Shown here one piece after another: positions 23,848 through 34,338 of a DNA stretch of 64,000 nt (the stretch's first letter is position 1; each line of letters begins with the position of its first letter). The stretch is from Zea mays (taxonomy: Eukaryota > Streptophyta > Magnoliopsida > Poales > Poaceae): assembly GCF_902167145.1 (NCBI RefSeq), contig NC_050098.1, positions 115,978,207 through 116,042,206 of the forward strand, in the 5' to 3' direction. The notes under the pieces are model-generated. The model was given only the letters and a program-made list of their open reading frames with translations. It searched no databases and was not told the DNA's origin. A program made the position numbers and the translations under genes.

Positions 23848-23855
23848 TTTATATA
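23848..23855 (-). promoter_or_regulatory. TATA box for the antisense gene
   Basis: CTATATAAAC on the minus strand about 185 bp upstream of the start codon at 23665. It would give a 5' UTR of roughly 150 bases. It is separate from the LTR promoter and faces away from the 3' LTR. Confidence 0.6.
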
Positions 23856-24113
23856 GTACTGCAGGTAAGAAGGCGAAGCGCCAGGATTTTTACACCAGGC
23901 GGACACTCGCTCGCACTCGCTGCGTGGTGGACCGCAGAGACCAAACAGTAACTCTGCAAGGTGGGGCCGCTACGTGCTGGGTAATTGAATCGTTTCTCGA
24001 CAACGAGCTCAGGGAAGGTGTTTTTTAGACCTTCGGCGCTCCGAAGCTTAAGAGACTTTTTTCACGGATCAAGCTCGTTACGAAAAACGATCTAGCACCG
24101 CGAAAGGGGCTAC
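23856..24113 (+). other. Antisense-gene upstream region and polypurine tract
   Basis: No gene. The stretch directly before the 3' LTR, cgaaaggggctac at 24101-24113, is the plus-strand polypurine tract. The rest is probably upstream promoter DNA of the minus-strand gene. Confidence 0.6.
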
Positions 24114-24703
24114 TGTTGGGTCTATGCTTCGTCGCTGAAGGTCTTCTAGGAAGAAGCGGCTTTCGGCTGAAGCTGTTTGTATAAGATGGCCGAAGGTTCC
24201 TCTTCATGAAGCTTCGGTATTATAAACCGACTTAGAGATAGAATGACCTTTTAGTCCATAAAGGTCTGAGTCAATGTTGTAAACTTTTATAAGGGGCATA
24301 CTTGTAATTCCTCACAGGCTGTGTCCTGTGCCTATAAATAGTGAACAGTATTCCTTTACTGTTCACGCATTCTGGTAATTGCAATCGCATCTTTCGGAAT
24401 TCAACCTTTGCCAAGGCAGAGGTATTATTGTATTCAATGATTCAACATATCAAGCAAATATGATATTATATAATTTGTCTATGATTTATTTACCCCTTTT
24501 ATACCCTTTACTTTATGTTGTTTTACAATATTTATTGGAATTTTATTACGAAGACTTAAGTTTCGTAATCTCACTCTCATCAACCTTCGCCCAAGGCTCA
24601 TTATCCTCAAGGGAATAATGTTTCATGGACGAAGGACGTTAACATTTAACACTTTATGTTGCCTTGTTCTTAAGGCAGAGCATTTGAGAACAAGTCCCCA
24701 ACA
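24114..24703 (+). repeat. 3' LTR of the young Tat element
   Basis: 590 bp, identical to 15342-15931 except for one base in the context ctcaagg(a/g)aataatg. TATA is at 24333-24340. Followed by the target duplication atatc. Confidence 0.95.
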
Positions 24704-24708
24704 ATATC

Positions 24709-24991
24709 AGCGAAGGATGCTACTATCAAAGATCTCCGTGCTTCCAAGAAATCCATCGCCCAGGAGTTAGAAGCTGCTCGGTTGGCTGTCAAGGTTGCTG
24801 AAGAAACTTCCGTTACTCTCAGAGCCCAGCGCGACAGAGCCATGGATAAGGCCATTCGGGCGGTGCGAATCTTGATGAGGAGACCCGGCGTGGTTGTTCC
24901 CGAAGATATAAGGGCTGACGTGAATGCTGCTCCTGATTCCTCGAGTCGCCCTTCCTCGTCGATTGCTCCTGAGAAAGATATCCCAAAATAG
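24709..24991 (+). pseudogene. Antisense gene of the Cinful-like element, 3' end of exon 4
   Basis: Continues the coiled coil of the older antisense gene across the insertion: the codons before 15341 (KQLIS) join in frame to AKDATIKDLRASKK here. The frame stays open to TAG at 24989-24991 (EKDIPK*). It shows that the young element landed in a coding exon. The reading frame of this last piece is undamaged. Confidence 0.85.
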
Positions 24992-25199
24992 AGAAACACT
25001 TTGCGTGCTTTGAGCGCGCGGTTAGCATGGTCGGACATTTGTTAGAGGATGTCACTTCAGTACTTGAACGACATTGTTATTCTCCTATTGTTTCAGAATT
25101 CATTAGTTCGTAAATTTGCAGTAGTAAAATGATGTGTGATGGTTTTAAGACTGTTTTTGCGGGATATAGAAGTCATCCTTATATGAGTAATTGTAAGTA

Positions 25200-25905
25200 C
25201 GTGAGATCGCCTTAAGTCGCTGCTGACATAAGTCGATTGCTTCTGTTAATAGGGTGTAGTGGTCACCCTGAATTGCGTAGGCGCGAGCATGTTGCACCGG
25301 CTTAAGTCGCTGCTGACTTTAGCCGATTGCTCTGTTAGCGGGGTATAGTGGTCACCCCGAGTTAAGTAAGCTCAAGCATGTTGCACCGGCTTGAGTCGTC
25401 GCCGACTTAAGCCGATTGCTATGTTAGCAGGGCATAGTGGTCACCCCGAGTTAAGTAAGCGTGAGCATGTTGCACCGCCTTAAGTCGTCGCCAACTTAAG
25501 CCGATTGCTCCGTTAGCAGGGCATAGTGGTCACCCCGAGTTAAGCAAGCGCGAGCATGTTGCACCGGCTTGAGTCGTCGCCGACTTAAGCCGATTGCTCC
25601 GTTAGCAGGGCATAGTGGTCACCCCGAGTTAAGCAAGCGCGAGCATGTTGCACCGGCTTGAGTCGTCGCCGACTTAAGCCGATTGCTCCGTTAGCAGGGC
25701 ATAGTGGTCACCTCGAGTTAAGCAAGCGCGAGCATGTTGCACCGGCTTGAGTCGTCGCCGACTTAAGCCGATTGCTCCGTTAGCAGGGCATAGTGGTCAC
25801 CCCGAGTTAAGTAAGCGTGAGCATGTTGCACCGCCTTAAGTCGTCGCCAACTTAAGCCGATTGCTCCGTTAGCAGGGCATAGTGGTCACCCCGAGTTAAG
25901 TAAGA
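25200..25905 (+). repeat. 89-bp tandem repeat array, about 8 copies
   Basis: gttgcacc recurs at 25291, 25380, 25469, 25558, 25647, 25736 and 25825, each exactly 89 bp apart. The unit includes gactTaagccgattgctccg, gcatagtggtcaccccgagt and gcgagcatgttgcacc. Some neighbouring copies look nearly identical. It lies between the convergent ends of the antisense gene (24991) and pol (26014). Confidence 0.95.
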
Positions 25906-26013
25906 ATGCAAGTCAATCATGAACAAACTGAGTATCTTTGAAGCCCTTTTTTATTGATGACATATTTCCATTTTACAGAGTACATCGTCGTCCCGATAGC
26001 TTTTGAAATACAG

Positions 26014-29000
26014 CTAGGGATAAAATTTCCTGAGGTGTTCTATATTCCAGGAGTTCCCGACTTCTGTGCCGTCCATATGAGTGAGACGATATGATCCTGG
26101 CCGAGTGACTTCTGCTACTACGAAGGGTCCTTCCCATAAGGGTTATAACTTGTGCCGTCCCTCCCCCGTTAGAATTCGGCGGAGGACAAGATCTCTTATT
26201 GAGAAGGATCGCTGTCGCACGACCTTGTCGTGATAGCGCCTTAGAGTCTGCTGGTACCGTGCTGATTGGATTACTGCATTCAGCCGTTCTTCCTCAAGTA
26301 TATCGATGTCCTCCATCCTAGTAGCTTCGGCTTCTGCTATGCTTTCAAAGATCAACCTTGACGCCCCGAACTTGAGATCGGCGGGTAACACTGCCTCCGA
26401 CCCATAGACCATGAAGAAAGGAGTGTTTTCGTGCAGAGCTCGGCTAGGTTGGGTTCTTAGGCTCCAAACGACATAGGGCAATTCCCTTATCCACTTTCCT
26501 GCGAACTTTTCATTCTTATCGAAGACCTTTTTCTTGAGTGCCTCCAGTATCATCCCGTTGGCTCGCTCAACCTGCCCGTTGGCTCTTGGGTGTGCTACAG
26601 AAGCATACTTGATCTGAATGGTTTTTTGCTCGCAGAAGTCGAAGAACTCTGAACTTGTGAAGTTGGATCCTAGGTCAGTTATGATGCTGTTTGGTATCCC
26701 GAATCTGAATATTATGTCTTGTATGAATTCCACGGCCTTAGCAGAGGTTAAAGAAGCAATGGGTTTGAACTCTATCCATTTAGTGAATTTGTCGATTGCT
26801 ACCAGTACATGAGTGTATCCTCCTTGAGCCTTCTTGAAAGGTCCAATCATATCCAGTCCCCAGCATGCAAAGGGCCAAGTCACTGGTATGGTCTGCAGTT
26901 GCTGTGCTGGTAGATGTTGTTGTTTTGACAAGTACTGGCAAGCTTCGCACCTCTGAACTAACTTGGCTGCATCACTCTTCGCTGTTGGCCAATAGAATCC
27001 TGACCTGAAGACCTTCCCGACTAGTGTCTTGGACGCTGCATGTATTCCACATTGCCCAGCATGGACCTCATCCAGAAGTTGCTTCCCAGTAGATGAGAGG
27101 ATGCACTTCATGAGGACGCCTGATGCACCCCTTCTATATAATGTTTCCCCAATGAGTGTGTAGTGAGCTGACTGTCTGGCAATGCGCTCGGCTGCATTTT
27201 TGTCATCTGGTTCCTCTTCATTTTTTATATACCTGATGATTGGCCTTCTCCAGTCATCAGAGTCTGACTCGGGTTGATTTATAATATTACATTCTTCTGC
27301 TTGATCCATTGAGATGCTCGGCTGTAGTATTTCTTGTACAAAGACTCCAGGTGGGACCTGAGTTCGACTGGATCCTAGCTTGGACAATACATCGGCTGCC
27401 GTGTTCCGATCTCTTTCTACATGATGAAATTCCAGACCCTCAAATTTATCTTCCAGCTTTCGGACGGCAGTGCAGTACTTTCCCATTGAATCGCTTGAAC
27501 AATCCCACTCTTTGTTTATCTGGCTAATGACTACCAGAGAGTCTCCGTACACCATCAGTCTCTTGATGCCTAATGATATGGCAATGTTCAATCCATGGAT
27601 CAGAGCTTCATACTCGGCTGCATTGTTGGAGGCCGGAAACAGCAACGGGAGGGCATATTTGAGGTGCTCGCCTCCAGGCGCGGTGAAGAGAATTCCTGCT
27701 CCGGCTCCCTGCAGCTTCAGCGAGCCATCAAAATACATCCGCCATACTTCTGCAGTTTCTGGGTTCTCCGGTACTTGCTGTTCAGTCCATTCTGATACGA
27801 AGTCAACCAATGCTTGGGTTTTAATGGCAGTGCGAGGTCGAAATTCGATGTCATGAGATCCCAGTTCGCAGGCCCACTTGGCTATTCGGCCAATGGCTTC
27901 CTTGTTGTGAAGAATATCCCCTATTGGAAATCCAGTGACTACTATGACTTTGTGGTCATCAAAGTAGTGACGTAGCTTGCGGGCAGTTAGAAGTACTGCA
28001 TATAATAGCTTCTGAACTTGAGGATACTTTTTCTTCGAGGGACCCAGAACTTCACTGATGAAGTAGACGGGATGTTGCACTGGGTAGGCATGTCCTTCTT
28101 CTGCTCGCTCGACTACCAACGCGGTGCTTACCACGTGAGTCGTGCAAGAGATATATAGCAGCAGATCTTCAGCTGGTTGAGTTGATGTGGCTCGCCGTGG
28201 CGGCTTCAGTACTGGCGATGTTGTCAAGAATCTTTTCAGTGCATCTAGAGCTTCCTGTGCCTCTGAAGGTCCACTGAAACTTATCCACTTTCTTGAGTAG
28301 CTTGTAAAATGGTAAACCTTTTTCTCCCAGCCTGGATATAAATCTGCTCAGAGCTGCCATACATCCAGTAAGTCGCTGAACCTTCTTTTGTGATCGAGGT
28401 GCTTCCATCTTCATGATAGCTTCAATCTTATCCGGATTAGCCTCAATTCCCCGGTGGCTGACAATAAATCCGAGTAACTTTCCTGCTGGTACCCCAAAAA
28501 CATATTTTTCGGGATTAAGCTTCCATCGGTACCGCCTCAGACTGTTGAAAACCAGTTGTAAGTCTTCGATGAAGTTTTCCGAGTTCTCTGTTTTGATTAC
28601 CACATCATCTACGTAAGCCTCCACACGCTTGCCCCAGTGATCGGCTAAACATGTTTGAATGGCTCTATGATAAGTCGCTCCAACGTTTTTGAGGCCGAAC
28701 GACATGGAGGTATAACAGAAAGCACCAAACGGAGTAATGAACACTGTTTTTTTCCTCGTCTTCCTTTGCCAAACTAATCTGATGGTATCCGGAATAGCAA
28801 TCCAGGAAAGACAGCACAGAACATCCAGCGGTGGAGTCCACCACCTGATCTATCCTCGGGAGCCCAAAGGGATCCTTCGGACAGTGTTTGTTGAGATCAG
28901 TATAGTCGACGCACATGCGCCAATCCACTTTATTCTTTTTGAGTACAAGAACAGGGTTGGCTAACCACTCGGGGTGTAACACCTCTCTCCAGCCGCGACC

Positions 29001-29404
29001 AAGCGAGCTAACTCAGCGCGAATGGCTTCTCTCTTGTCGGGCGTGAAACGATGTAGTTTTTACCGAATCGGCCTCGCCTGGGGATAGACCTTTAGTTTGT
29101 GCTCGACCAGTTCTCTTGGGACTCCCGACATATCTGCAGGTTGCCATGCGAATACATCTTGGTTATCTTGCAGAAACTGGACGAGCGCGCTTTCCTATTT
29201 GTCGTCCAGGCTGGAGCTGATGATGGCAGTCTTGCGTTCATCAGCGAACCCCAGGTTGATCCTTTTAGTTTCTTCAGTCAGCCGCATAGAGGTCGCGGCC
29301 TGAGCTTCGTTTGCCGGTACTGCAAGGTCCTCCTCAGGCTTAGAGTTCGCCTGTGTTGAAGAAATCGTCAACGGCTTGGTGGTGAGGGCCGCTTGGATGG
29401 CCGC
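26014..29404 (-). pseudogene. Pol of the Cinful-like element (RT, dual RNase H, integrase)
   Basis: Minus strand. RT: HPEWLANPVLVLKKNK, RMCVDYTDLNKHCP and catalytic YVDD (AYVDDVVIK). First RNase H is degenerate (LLLYISC). The second is intact (MYFDGSLKLQGAGAG, AAEYEAL, YGDSLVV). Integrase: HHCC region with CEACQYL, WGLDMIGPF, ITDLGSNF and NGQVERANG. Breaks: stops near 29201 and 29055; frameshifts near 28985, 28740 and 28220; and TAA at 26143-26145 (HKL*PLWEG), beyond which the frame continues to the true stop at 26014-26016. Enzymatic motifs are nevertheless well preserved, consistent with moderate age. Confidence 0.9.
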
Positions 29405-32020
29405 TCAGAAACACTCTGCGGCGCCTTGGAAGTCGGCGCGCACAGTTATGATTCCTTGTGGTCCTGGCATCTTCAGTATCATGTACGTGTAATGAGGAAT
29501 GGCCATGAATTTGGCCAATCCCGGCCTCCCGATGATGGCGTTGTACCCGCGGTCGAAGTTCGCCACTTCGAACCTCAGGAACTCGGTTCTGTAGTTCTCC
29601 GGAGTTCCGAAGGTGACGGGCATGTAGATGTGGCCCAGCGGGTATTCCCCTTCAGTCGGCACGATGCCGAAGAAGGGAGTGTCCGACTCGTGGAGCTCTT
29701 TGAGGTGAACTCCCAAGCCTTGGAGTGTCCGGGGGAAGGTGACGTTGATGCTGCTCCCCCCGTCCACTAGCACCTTCTTCACCCGGCTCTCTCGGATCAC
29801 CGGATCGACGAGGAGCGGGTATTTGCCTGGGTGGTCGAAGTTGAGCCATTGATCCGCCCGAGTGAAAGTGATCGGGTGCTCCGACCACCGGTATGGGGCG
29901 GGAGAACCGGTGGTCGCCACCAGTATCTGGCGATCGTTGAGCTTTTGTTGTCTTTTGTTCTCCTGCGACCCGTGTCCGCCGAAGATGACGTTGACCTCCC
30001 TGTCAACGCGCGGGAAAGCTCCTCCTCCTCCCTCCTCCTGTTGATGGGGTTGTCGTGGTTCTTCTGGTCCTCCCCTCGACGGAGGAGGAGGTAGAGGTTG
30101 GAAGGGTCGGCCGTGTCCGACGGAGTGCTTGAAGTCCCGGCAGTTCCGAAGAGTGTGGCGCATGTCCTTGTGGTACGGGCATTGGGCGTCGAGGATGTCG
30201 TCCAGCGTGCGCTCGCCTCCGCGAGCTCCTCCTCGGGCGCGAGAAGCTGGTGGCCCGGCGGCGTGTACCTCTTCGCGGGGCCTCTTCTCCCAGCGTTTGT
30301 CGGGTTGCTGGTTCGCGTCGCGTCGTGGTGCCGTTGGTGCGGGCTTCGCTCCTCCGATGAGGTCCTGGGCCCGCTCGTCGGCGGTGATGTAGAGGTCGGC
30401 TTCCCGGAATAACTCCTCGGAGGTAGCCGGCGCCTTCTGCAATATGGCTCGGACGAAGGATGAGTCATTGGATCCCCTGTAGAAGTCCTCGATCACGGCC
30501 GCCTCCGTGACCTCGGGGATACGATTTCTCATGGTCTGGAACCTTTTAAGGTACGACCGGAGAGTTTCGTCCCCCCGGCGCTTGATGGATTTGAGGTCCC
30601 ATGGTTGCGCTAGCTTGTCGGAGAGGGACTGGAAATTGGCGGTGAAGCGCCAACTGAAGTCGCCTCAGTCGTCGATGCAGTGTCGGGGTAGATGCCGCAG
30701 CCATTGCAGCGCGTCTTGCCCGAGGACAATGGGTAAGTACGCGGTCATCACGTCTTCGGACGCCCCGGCAGCTCGAGCAGCGGTGGTGTAGACGGCTAGC
30801 CAGCCCCCTGGATCCCGCTTAGGTTCATATTTGTCGACATTGGATACCTTGAAGTTAGGAGGCCATTGGATGGCCCTAAGGCGTGGAGTAAGAGCAGACA
30901 CTCCACACGTGTCCTCCTGTCGTCGGGGATGATGTCTGTCCCGGGGAGGGGAGTAGTTGTTGTGGTTCCTCGACCATCCCCGGGCGGTGCCGCCAGTCGA
31001 GGCCGTTGCCGACTCAGTTCTGGTGGCCTGGCTCCGAGCTGGGATGCCATGATCCCTGTCGTATTCCTCCCGGCGGCGGATCTCGTTCTCATGCCGTCGT
31101 TCACGCGAAGCATTGATGGAGCTTCGTGCGTCTCGGCGATTGTTGATGGCGTGTCGTAGATCGTTCGACGGGTGAGCAAGCGGTAGAAGATGGTTGGCTG
31201 CCCGGGTGAACAGTCGTCGGTAGCCCTCGGCGTCGGGAGTCCGAGGAAGTCCATCAGCTATCCGAGCTAGTACTCCCCCGACTTCACTCGGCGTGTTCAT
31301 GGCACAGGCGAAGTCGGGATTCAGGTTGCGCCCAAAGAGTGGATTCTCCCGGCGTTGCCTTGCGTCTTGCTCAGCTTGTTCTTGAGCTCGGCGGCGATCG
31401 CGTCATCGGGAGTTCCTTCGTTCTCTGAAGACGCGTTCCTCCGTAGTTTCTCCTATCTCCGAGACCTCGTCCCGCGAGACAGGTTGCTCCGGATTCCGTT
31501 CTCCGGCCTCGTGATGTCGCCGAACGTTCTGGCGCCGGTTTCTCCGTCGGCGGGATTCTCGTTGAGGTGGTTCTTCTCCGGGTGCGGTCGGCTCGTCGTC
31601 GGAGACGGGAGGCGACTCCACTCTCCCGATGAAGAGGACGTCGGGATAGAATGGTGCTGCTGTCGTGGCGACCTTCTTTCCGTTCTCCTTTGAGGGCGGA
31701 GGAACGGAAAGAACAACTTGCTTCCCCTTGGTCTCCTTCTTCCTCGCGATCTGTGTCCATTCTTTTGTCGGGGAAGTAGGCAGTGGAGTTCTCCGGGTCA
31801 GCGGGCTCTCGGCCCCTGACTTTCTGAAGGCGATCTTTTTCCGGAGAGCTGGAGGTTGCGCTTCTCCGACATTTTCGGAGTTTGTTGGAGGAGACTTCTT
31901 TTTCGGCAGATCTACAATGCGGTGTAGAGTTCCCTCTTCATCTGCTACGGATGAGATTGTTCCGAAGCAGAATACGGATCCGGGACGGAGGGCGATCTTG
32001 CTGTGGAAGGTGACGGCCAT
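29405..32020 (-). pseudogene. Gag and protease of the Cinful-like element
   Basis: Start chosen at ATG 32020 (MAVTFHSKIALRPG), 27 bp past the PBS. Gag capsid-type (retrotrans_gag) sequence is at about 30900-30440 (WPPNFKVSNVDKYEP, ALQWLRHLPRH, LRSYLKRFQTMRNRIPEV). A Cys/His stretch CPYHKDMRHTLRNC is at about 30185-30140. Protease carries VLVDGGSSINVTF near 29760. One frame throughout, broken by stops between 31403 and 31300, at 30665-30667 (IDD*GDFSW, TGG to TGA) and at 29405-29407. Gag would package the RNA; protease would process the polyprotein. Confidence 0.85.
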
Positions 32021-32046
32021 TGAGCTAGCTTGGATCGTCGACACAC

Positions 32047-32064
32047 CCCCTACCTGGCGCGCCA
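32047..32064 (-). other. Primer-binding site of the Cinful-like element
   Basis: TGGCGCGCCAGGTAGGGG on the minus strand, two bases inside the 5' LTR end at 32067. It begins TGGCGC like other Tat-type PBSs. Confidence 0.65.
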
Positions 32065-32066
32065 GC

Positions 32067-32688
32067 TGTCGGTGTTTTGGGTCCGACCGCACACCCGGGG
32101 TTGCCCCTCAAGGTGTTTTTAGGAGTAGGACGGTGTCGCCGACTGTAGCAAAATGGTTCGTGCCAGATGCACGAGGGACAGTGGACAATGTTTACAGGTT
32201 CGGGCCGCTTAGAGATGCGTAACACCCTACGTCCTGGTGAGTATGCTTGGCGAATGAGGTTACAAGGGAGCTCTCTGAATTGAGAATGCAGAGAGTTGAG
32301 GTGGGTGGCTGAGTAATAGGGTCGATCAATCTGAAGGGGTACCCCCTAGGCCTTATATACTCGACCGTGGGGCAATACACGTGGATATGATAACTATGTG
32401 TACCTAAAAGATAGCGAACTGTTTGAGTCTATCTTCCTATGATTCTGCCGACCTATCCTCGCCTGGTTCCGTTGCATGGGGGCTCCAGCGCGGGAAAGTC
32501 GGATCTCTGTTGTGGTCGCTCGCTCAACGTTGTGGGCCGTCCGGGCTTGCACCAATCCGGCCTTACGTCGACTTGCTTTACCGATTGTCCCTTCCCAGGC
32601 CCACGAAGGAATGGCCTTACGATTCATTGGACCCTTGGGCCTTTCATGAGGTCTTTCATCCTTCTAGTGGACCCGGGGGATATCTGAC
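32067..32688 (-). repeat. 5' LTR of the Cinful-like element (main part)
   Basis: Nearly the whole LTR, matching 8968-9595. The last 12 bases of its U3 tip (TGTGGGGGTCAG on the minus strand) are at 36025-36014, displaced by a 3.3-kb solo LTR. TATA is at 32352-32359 on the minus strand. Confidence 0.9.
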
Positions 32689-32979
32689 TGTAACGCCCTA
32701 AATTTGGGGGTAGAATTTTTTCTTCTTTTCTCTCACCAAATTCGGGCGTTACTCTCTTTTCTCTTTCCCCGTTTGCTCCTTCTTCCCAGTTTTAAACCAG
32801 TATAGCGGCAGGTGTCCGTGTCATGTATAAACCAAAACCTAAGTGTCATGGGTGTTGCATCATGCCGAAGCACATTTCTTTGTCTGATGTTGAATGTTCG
32901 TCTCGTTCCGTTCCGGATTTCGGTTCGCGATTTAATTCCGTTTAGTGGTCGTGCACGTCGTGGATTTTCGATCCGCGAA

Positions 32980-33995
32980 GTGGCCCGACCCAACCTAGCC
33001 CAGCCCAGCCGGCCCGGCCCGCCCCGGCCTGCGCGCCCCTGGCGCCCAAACCCCCCATGCGCCCCCCTCCCCTCTCTCTCTCTCATTTGGATCTCCCGCG
33101 CAACAACCTCTCCTCTCCCTCTTCCACCTCTCTCTCCCCGTGGTGCCCTAGGGTTTGGAGACGGCGATCACCGAATTTTGGACCCCGAGGTGAGCTCCCC
33201 TCCCCTCCCCTTCTCCTCTCTCTCTCCCTCTCCCTCCTCTTCTCCCCCCCACGCGCGCGCCCTCCCTTTTCCCCTGCCCGCGCGCGCCCCTGCTCGCCCC
33301 GGCCCCGGCGGCGTTCGGCCCCGCCCGGCCTCCCTCCCCGCGGCGGCGTTCGGCCCCCCCCGCTCGGCCTCCCCCCGCGGCGGCGCTCGGCCCCGCTCGG
33401 CCTCCCCCCGCAGCGGCGCCCGACCCCTCCCCCTCCCTCCCCGGCGGCGTTCGGCCCCCGCCCGGCCTCCCCTCGCGGCGGCGCTCGCCCGCCCGCCCCC
33501 GCCCGGCCTCCCCGGCGGCGCTCGGCCCCGCCCGGCTGCCCTCCCCGGCGGCGCTCGCCCGCCCGGCCCCTCCCGCGGCGGCGCTCGGCGCCCGTCCCCG
33601 GCCTCCCCTCGCGCGGCCCCTCCCCCTCCCCCTCCCCCGCTCGACCCCCCCCGCTCGGCCCCCTGCCCGCCCCTCCCCGGCCCCGCGCGGCGCTCCCCGC
33701 CCGTCCCGGCCCCGCGGCGGCGCCCGCCCGTCTCGGCCCCGTGGCGGCGCCCGCCCGCCCCCGCTCCTCCCCTGCTCGCGCGCAGCGCGGCCCCGGCGCG
33801 CCCCCGGCGTGGCCCGGCGCGGCCCCGGTGGCCCCTGCTCGCCGGCGCGACCCCGGCGCGGCCTCCGGCCCCCGTCGCGTCCCCGGCGCGGCCCCGGCCG
33901 ACTCGGCCGCCCCTGGCCGGTTCAACCGCCCCGGCCCCAGCTCAGCTGCCCGTTCCCCCGTCCCGGCCTCGCCCGACCGTATCTTCGCTCGCCCG
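32980..33995 (+). repeat. C-rich low-complexity block with degenerate cggcggcgctcggcccc repeats
   Basis: About 1 kb of extremely GC-rich sequence. From about 33300 to 33620 a unit of roughly 30 bp resembling ggcggcgctcggccccgcc recurs imperfectly. Long frames open on both strands are Pro/Ala/Arg-rich artefacts of the composition. It probably corresponds to the 5' leader region of the LTR. Confidence 0.8.
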
Positions 33996-34030
33996 CGCTC
34001 GCGGTGATTATTTGTTAATTAGTATGTTGC

Positions 34031-34338
34031 GTCGCGCGCTTCGCCGCGCGACGGATTTGTCTAAATTCAGATTCTATCTTGTGTTGCGTCGTGCGCTTCG
34101 TCGCGCGACGATCCATTTTGTTTCAGGTTGTTTAAGGTGTAACGCCGCGTGTGTATTCACGCGACGTTCCACTTTGGACTCAGTTTAGCCGATGTATGCC
34201 GTCGTGCGCTTCGTCGCGCGACGCTTAACGTCTCCTCGTAACTAAGGCGAAGTGTCTCGTTGCGTGCTCGGTCGCGCGACGAATCGTTAACTTCTTAATT
34301 TGTTTTAGAGAGCTTTGTCGCGCGTCTCGCCGCACGAC
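34031..34338 (+). repeat. Six hairpin-forming repeats at about 57-bp spacing
   Basis: Short inverted repeats of the type gtcgcgcgcttcgccgcgcgac begin near 34031, 34088, 34143, 34201, 34257 and 34318. Stems are about 8-9 bp around a cttcg-like loop. The spacer sequences are AT-rich and mostly unlike one another, so it is the hairpin that is conserved. Confidence 0.8.

Larger units (their letters stand above)
15342..24703 (+). mobile_element. Young gag-deleted Tat-lineage Gypsy retrotransposon
   Basis: The LTRs are 15342-15931 and 24114-24703, both 590 bp, TGTTGGG...CCCAACA, with one base difference (A at 15841 region, G in the 3' copy). The target duplication is atatc at 15337-15341 and 24704-24708. 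A PBS follows the 5' LTR and a polypurine tract precedes the 3' LTR. Pol has protease, RT, two RNase H domains and integrase (Tat organisation). Gag is reduced to a short N-terminal stub. An intact spliced gene lies on the minus strand between pol and the 3' LTR. At 1.3e-8 substitutions per site per year one difference implies roughly 0.07 million years. The family name was not assigned. Confidence 0.92.

Noticed and set aside
25200..25905. CRISPR-like or centromeric satellite interpretation of the 89-bp array
   Set aside because: Contiguous tandem copies without unique spacers, in plant DNA; the unit length does not match the usual maize centromere (about 156 bp) or knob (about 180 bp) satellites. 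It lies within a retrotransposon.
32812..34188. Long open frames on both strands (458, 316 and 280 codons) in the C-rich block
   Set aside because: They are Pro/Ala/Arg/Gly-rich, open in several frames at once, and lie inside a solo LTR. The openness follows from extreme GC content, not coding.
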